NCBI GenBank assembly: GCA_022701365.1
Contig: JAKUHH010000230.1
Coordinates: 310,001-374,000, forward strand
DNA length: 64,000 bases
Direction of reading: 5' to 3'
Source of the DNA: Mycocentrospora acerina
Lineage: Eukaryota > Ascomycota > Dothideomycetes > Pleosporales
Shown in pieces: positions 58,763 to 64,000 of the stretch; position 1 is the first letter of the stretch, and every line of letters begins with the position of its first letter. Position numbers and translations under genes: made by a program. Below the pieces are notes generated by a model. The model saw nothing but the letters and a program-made list of their open reading frames with translations, was not told where the DNA came from and ran no database searches.

Positions 58763-59396
58763 GGTTTGCGTATTGGAAAACTGAAAATCGATGGACTTTG
58801 GAATTTATATAGTAAATGGCGTCATTGCAAGGCGGCTCTTTTTGTTCAATTTTTTTGCGTTGCTTTGTCCTGCATCGTACGTGTGGAGTTGGTAAGCGCG
58901 GAATTGGGTGACATGCCAGTTGCCATCTTGAATGAATGCTTTGACAGCTGAACAGTTTGGCCGAAGTCGCAATACCGGGAAGTGGAAATTTACACTTTGG
59001 AATAATCTTCGATTAGTACTCCAGCGTGATGGGTATGTATGTATGCTCTTGCGTGTCTGAGGACAAGACAGCGAGGCTACACATCTCATGTCCCGTGTCA
59101 TACGACGACCAGCTCAGCAGAATGCTACAGTGTGTCGAATTCGCATGTCCAGACCATTGAATCACCGTTTCTTTTGCTACTTTACGAAACACAAGCCAAC
59201 CACAAGCATTTCATCTTCACCGACAGATAAGGGAAATTGTCGTGGTCGTTCTTACCTTATCGACGGTCTGAGTGCTCGGCCACCAATGAGGGGCTACCCC
59301 ACTAACATTTCAATGACTGTTCACCCAATATCCCCTGAGCAGTGAGTCCCCCAAACAACACACTCTGCCATATTTGCCTCCCCAATTACAGTCACC
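58763..59396. other. Divergent intergenic, promoters of DOPA-dioxygenase-like and AsnRS genes
   Basis: No gene recognised; the final 50 bases before 59397 are C/A-rich, typical of a highly expressed fungal leader. Confidence 0.5.
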
Positions 59397-61186
59397 ATGG
59401 CGGACGCGACCTACTACATTGACGAGGATGTCGGTCACGACACTTCGGAGCAGGCAGGCGACGAGAAATTGCCCTACAAATCACTCGGATACGCCGTCCT
59501 CACACGAGGCGACACCGCCAAGTTCAAGACACGAAAGAGTGTGACTGGAGAGGTTCCAGAGGGCGCAGAGGCCACAGCAAGATTAGAATGGAAGGACGTC
59601 GCAAAGGCGGCCATGAAGAAGGCGGTCAACTACGCCAAAACACAGAAGAAGAAGGCGGAGAAGGAGCAGGAGCAGCTTGCCTTGCGCCAAAAAGAGGACG
59701 CAGCCAGGAGCAAGGTGCTGGACGAGGCAAAGCTGGTTGTGCTCGAGGAGGATACGAGCTTGCCAAAGGCAATCAGAATCAAGCTCGATGACACAGACGC
59801 GAAGAAGATTACGCTTGGTGACGGCAAGGAGTCAAAGGGTACACGCGTGAGGGTTTTCGGCAGAGTCCACCGTGAGCGAAGACAAAAAGAGGTCATGTTC
59901 ATCACTCTGAAGGATGGATACGGCTACATGCAAGTTCTGCTCACCGGCAAGCTCGCGAAGACCTACGACGCCCTCACACTGACCCGCGAGACGAGCATGG
60001 AGATCTTGGGCGAGCTGAGGCAGGTCCCAGCAGGCGCGCATGCCCCCAACGACCGCGAACTGCACGCAGACTTCTACAGGATCCAAGACGGGTGGAAGGC
60101 AGCTGGCGGCGACGATGCCATTACCAACAGGGTGTCCAAGGACACTGAGCACGCGACACTGCTGGATCTGCGTCATCTCACCCTCCGTGGCGAGACAGCA
60201 TCCAAGGTCATGATTGTACGAGATGCTGTCGAGTTCGCCTTCAACCAGGTTTTCAAGGAGCAACGGCTACGCAAGGTCAGCCCACCTGCACTCGTGCAAA
60301 CCCAGGTCGAAGGTGGTGCTACGCTCTTCAAGTTTGGCTACTACAACGAGGAGGCCTACCTCACCCAGTCATCCCAGCTCTACCTCGAGACCTGCCTGCC
60401 ATCCATGGGCGACGTTTACTGTATCGAGAAGTCTTTCCGTGCAGAAAAGTCCTTGACCCGCCGCCACTTGTCCGAGTACACGCACATTGAGGGCGAGCTT
60501 GACTACATCAACTTCGATGATCTGCTCAACCATCTCGAGGAGCTCATGTGCCGCGTCCTCGAAGTTACAATGTCGGATCCCACCGTCAAGCAACACATTT
60601 TGGACCTCAACCCAGAGTTCCAGATCCCAGAGCGCCCCTTCATGCGCATGAAGTACCAGGACGCCATCAACTGGCTCGTCGAGCACGATATCCCCAACGA
60701 AGACGGCGAGACGCACAAGTTTGGTGACGATATCGCCGAGGCTGCGGAACGCAGAATGACGGATATCATCAACCGCCCTATTTTCCTCACCCACTTCCCT
60801 GCCGAGATTAAGGCTTTCTACATGTTGAAGGACAAGGACGACCCACGCGTGACAGAGAGTGTGGACTGCTTGATGCCCGGTGTTGGTGAGATTATCGGTG
60901 GAAGTATGAGGATGGACAACTACGATGAGTTGATGGCTGCATTCGCGAGGGAGCAGATCGACCCTGCGGCGTACTACTGGTACACCGATCAGAGGAAGTA
61001 AGTCTCCCTATGTACCCCGGCCCACTCCACACTCCTGAAAACTAACACGCCCTCCCCAGGTATGGCTCCTCTCCCCATGGAGGCTACGGTCTCGGTCTCG
61101 AGCGCTTCCTCGCCTGGCTGTGCAAGCAGCACACTGTCCGTGACTGCTGCCTGTATCCCCGCTACTTTGGCCGCTGCAAGCCTTGA
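59397..61186 (+). CDS. DED81: Asparaginyl-tRNA synthetase, cytoplasmic
   Basis: Exons 59397-60997 and 61060-61186 give 575 residues. A eukaryote-specific N-terminal extension with a Lys/Glu coiled-coil (KKKAEKEQEQLALRQKED) leads into the OB-fold anticodon-binding domain (about 148-250: VRVFGRVHRERRQKEVMFIT). The class II core includes motif 2 with FRAEKSLTRRHLSEYTHIEG (about 347-366) and motif 3 in exon 2 (GGYGLGLERFLAWLC). The end is RDCCLYPRYFGRCKP, as in cytosolic AsnRS. The Asn- rather than Asp-type is judged from the SEYTHIE and PRYFGRC patterns. No mitochondrial presequence. Good ATG context (CACC-ATG). It charges tRNA-Asn in the cytosol. Confidence 0.95.
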
Positions 61187-62500
61187 GCAAGTCATTTCTT
61201 ACACTTCTCCCCAAGGCTTCGCCCCACCCCAGTACGATTCTGTAGATGCCATTGATGCCACGTATCTCCATCCAAATACTCACCCCCTTCTTCATGTCGC
61301 ACTACGCGCTACAATAGATGGAAAACACGTCCAATCAACGTCGTTGCAATTTTTGCGTGAAACCTCACTCTCCTGTCATTCCATCCTATTACAGCGACTC
61401 GGCCTTGCTTTTTTCCCCTCCGCTTCTTCTTCTTCTGAACCACAAATCCATGTGAGCGACGTGTCGTGTCGTGTCGTGCCATGTCATGTAATGACGATGT
61501 TACACCCACCTCTGCCTCACCGCATATCTAAACATCTACATACACCTACATACACGTCACCTCCCCCGAGCAGTGTTAGATCCCCACAAAAATATCAAAG
61601 CGTGATCATGTGGAGAGAAAGAGAGAAAAGCGTTGCACAAGATATCCGTTTTGCCAATTTTTAGCCATAGCTTACATGATCCCCTACCTACTTTGCCCCC
61701 ACACGCCCCCTTTGGTCCAAAGAACTAATCCACTCCCTTGCCTTTCTTTCCATAAGATATACCCAGCAGGGAGCTACCTATTCTCCGCTCCCCCCTTCCC
61801 AAAAAAAAAGGAACACTGAACTACAACCTCCCAATGTCAACACACACACACACAAACCCAAACTCCTGCTCTGGCTATCCGCCTGCCAAGCCCCTTCCTC
61901 TCTTTTCTTCTCAGCATTCGACTTTGCTCGTCAAAACAAAAAAAGTCCTCTCAGTCAATCAAAAAAAACACAGCCGAGATACGGCAATCCGGAAAGAAAC
62001 AAAACTCCTCGCTATGCAGGTTTGTGTACAGTACATCTCTTTCCTTCTCTCTCTTTCCCGAGCACAACGGAACGGGAACTAAGGAGCCACGCCAGCATAG
62101 TGGTGGGAAACGTATTTGGAGAAGAAGAAAAAAACTCCTGGGCTGGTACGCGAAAAACAGGGTAGGAATGAACTCGGCCAAAGGTCGGACAGCGTCGGAG
62201 GATATGGGAATTAGGGGGGGCTGAGAGATGATGACGCGTGTCCTGCCTTGCAGACGGGTTTTTTTGTATGATTTGGGAAATAGTAGGGGATGCAAGAACT
62301 AAGATGGACCAGCTCTGTTCGACTGTGCACAAGGTCAAAACACTGTAATCATGTACAGTTTGCAAGTCCAAGATTGTGTGCTGATGATGGTGATGGTTCG
62401 TGCTGGTCTGCAAGCATGTTCTCGATGGTTCCAGACTCTGGCCTGGGGGTATGTGTGGCGTCGCTATAGGAAGCTAGGTGGTAAGCTTGCAGAATCACAC
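61187..62500. other. Convergent intergenic AsnRS / Rco1-like
   Basis: No gene recognised in 1.3 kb. It has A-rich stretches around 61800-62000, a short CA tract near 61839-61853 and a GTGTC/GTGCC tract near 61465-61482. Long 3' leaders or a small untranslated RNA are possible but unsupported. Confidence 0.5.
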
Positions 62501-63981
62501 TCAACCGTTCAGGCGACGCTGAATGAGCTCTTGTAGCTTCAATAATTGGGCGCGTTCGTTTGATATGAGCGGCGGAGGAGCAGCATTGGAAAAGGCAGCA
62601 ATAACATCGTTGGGAGCTTCGGCCTGTTTCACGTGAATTAGCGCCGATGATCGAAAACAATACAAGTGGGGCAAAAGGAGAAATCTTACAGTGAGACTGA
62701 GGATGAGCGCATCGATATTTCCTTCGCTTAGGCCAATATCCGTCTCTCTGTTTGCGAGCTGTGCTAGGTTGAGTGCTGCTTGTTGTTGCTTAATAGGGCG
62801 AGCGACAAATTGCTGCATGGACGTCTTGTGCTGTGCGGCAGCAGCCATGGCGGCATTTCGCGCCTCGTAATCTTTTACGATACGAGCCCTAGATGCAGAG
62901 TTAGTCGATTTGTTGTTGGCAGGTTGGATCCAGCAACATACCGCTTGACCTTGCTGACGAAGTCGAGTACGATACCCCTCTCGGGAGCGCGGAAGACCTT
63001 GGAGTTGAGGTCCTTGGAACTATCTGGGCTAAACACGTAGTTGCCTTCACCATCAGTATCGTCGTCAGGGTCATTGATGATTTCAATAAGGCCGTTGTTG
63101 CGTATCCCGCGTGAGAAAGTAGGCTCGATGACTTGGGCTTCTCTGGGCTTCCGGATCTTGCGTGCGACCCGGATAAGCGGCGCGGCGCCAAACATGTCAA
63201 CATCATTGTCCGTCTCGTTCAAGTCTTTCTGCATCAGCAAGCCGCTACGAAGATCATGTTCGATATGGCGTGGACATCTCCACGCATCACGCTGTGATGC
63301 TTCAAGGCTGATGTGTGGCGGATTAGCGAGGGGCGGGTCGAGACAGTCCAAATGCCAGTTGGCAGGACAAAAGTCGCACTTGAGCATCTGGCGCTTATTG
63401 CCACTCGACACACCACATTGGACACACAAGATGGGTTTGTGGTCATTATCAAGCGCCTTAATGTAGTCGGGCCGCTGATATCCATAGCCACTGTTCTTAG
63501 CCCTGTGTCGTGTTAGTAAGAGATCACGAGGTAAAATGCGTTGAACTTACAATGGGAACTTCTTCACCTCTTCAAAGTACGAACCATCAGCTCGGGCAGA
63601 GACATTTTCAAAGTAAGTTTGAAGATCTTGTGGCAGAGCGAACGCGCGTGGGTTGCTGCGCTCGAGTGATCTAAACAGTGGCCCAAGACTTGAGCAAGAA
63701 TCGGTGGTGGGATCTTCGGGTGGACCCAGCTTCGCAGTGCATTCATAACAGTAAAAAGACCCGTCAGGAACTTGAATTCGCGGTGGATCGCAGCACAGAA
63801 GATGGAACACTCGTGGGCAACCTTCGCAGCAGACAAACTCGCCTGCGCCTCTGCAGGCTGAGCAGAGATCGTCGCTCTCAGACTGTGGTGAGTTCTGGCA
63901 TTCGGTCAGAGGTGAAGACAAAACCGAAAGTGGAGGAGAATAGGGGAATTTGAGCGGTGTGAGATTTGTATTGAGAAGCAT
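62501..63981 (-). CDS. Rco1-like double-PHD chromatin protein (5' end probably outside window)
   Basis: Minus-strand exons 63981-63551, 63502-62942, 62888-62690 and 62623-62501 give at least 437 residues. The first PHD finger (CSACRGAGEFVCCEGC, then FHLLCCDPP, FYCYEC) is followed by a linker with GYGYQRPDYIKALDND. The second PHD (ILCVQCGVSSGNKRQMLKCD, then CPANWHLDCLDPPLANPP, WRCPRHIEHDL) matches the pattern of Rco1, the subunit of the Rpd3S histone deacetylase complex that suppresses cryptic transcription in genes. The C-terminal part is helical. An ATG at 63981 lies only 19 bases from the window edge; related fungal proteins usually have a longer N-terminus, so more coding sequence probably lies beyond. 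All three junctions keep frame (FP|L|AKNSGYGY, KVK|R|ARIVKDYE, SLT|AEAPND). Confidence 0.85.
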
Positions 63982-64000
63982 TTGTGATGGGGGATGAAAA

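Noticed and set aside
1..64000. tRNA and rRNA genes
   Set aside because: I looked for the B-box consensus GGTTCGANTCC and for rRNA-like stretches and recognised none; a covariance-model scan would be decisive.

Overview
This is a nuclear contig from a filamentous ascomycete (Pezizomycotina). The signs are short GT-AG introns (about 46-100 bp) with CTAAC-like branch sites, mostly intron-poor genes on both strands, and fungal-specific families: a PigL_N-type NACHT/ankyrin NLR, a fungal Sld2, an Mtf2-like protein and an Rco1-like PHD protein. A Dothideomycete is my guess from general style only. I rebuilt gene models by joining exons at splice sites that keep frame and restore family motifs; no transcript data were available.

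Layout: 1-7.6 kb, C2H2 zinc-finger factor (+), Mtf2/Nam1-like mitochondrial protein (+), PYM/WIBG exon-junction partner (-). 8.0-8.5 kb, five-exon QCR9 of complex III (+). 8.69-9.43 kb, a perfect 20-bp minisatellite organised in 120-bp higher-order units. 9.8-16.3 kb, UBR1-type N-recognin (+). 16.9-19.2 kb, Kid-like kinesin with C-terminal helix-hairpin-helix (-). 20.2-28.3 kb, a more accessory block: Ser/Thr-rich secreted protein, eight-exon GH15 glucoamylase/trehalase-like enzyme, small hypothetical, zinc alcohol dehydrogenase (all +). 28.7-34.8 kb, unsplit BUB1/Mad3-type checkpoint kinase and CSN3 (+). 34.8-37.4 kb is gene-free and rich in microsatellites. 37.4-42.0 kb, large MIT-domain protein (+). 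43.8-47.8 kb, NLR with PigL_N, NACHT, near-identical ankyrin repeats and a ZZ finger (+), followed by about 1.2 kb with LTR-like debris. 49-57 kb, secreted protein of unknown function, Sld2, dihydrolipoyl dehydrogenase and Sgd1/NOM1 (all -). 57.2-61.2 kb, SRP14 (+), DOPA-dioxygenase-like protein (-), cytosolic AsnRS (+). 62.5-64 kb, an Rco1-like double-PHD protein (-) whose 5' end probably lies outside the window.

Most genes are conserved housekeeping genes (respiration, translation, ribosome biogenesis, protein turnover, chromosome segregation, replication, chromatin) with no operon-like logic; some pairs share short divergent promoters (SGD1/SRP14, PYM/QCR9). The most unusual content is the NLR with its 201-bp tandem ankyrin-coding repeat, sitting beside transposon-like remnants. 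The higher-order minisatellite between QCR9 and UBR1 is the clearest non-coding oddity.
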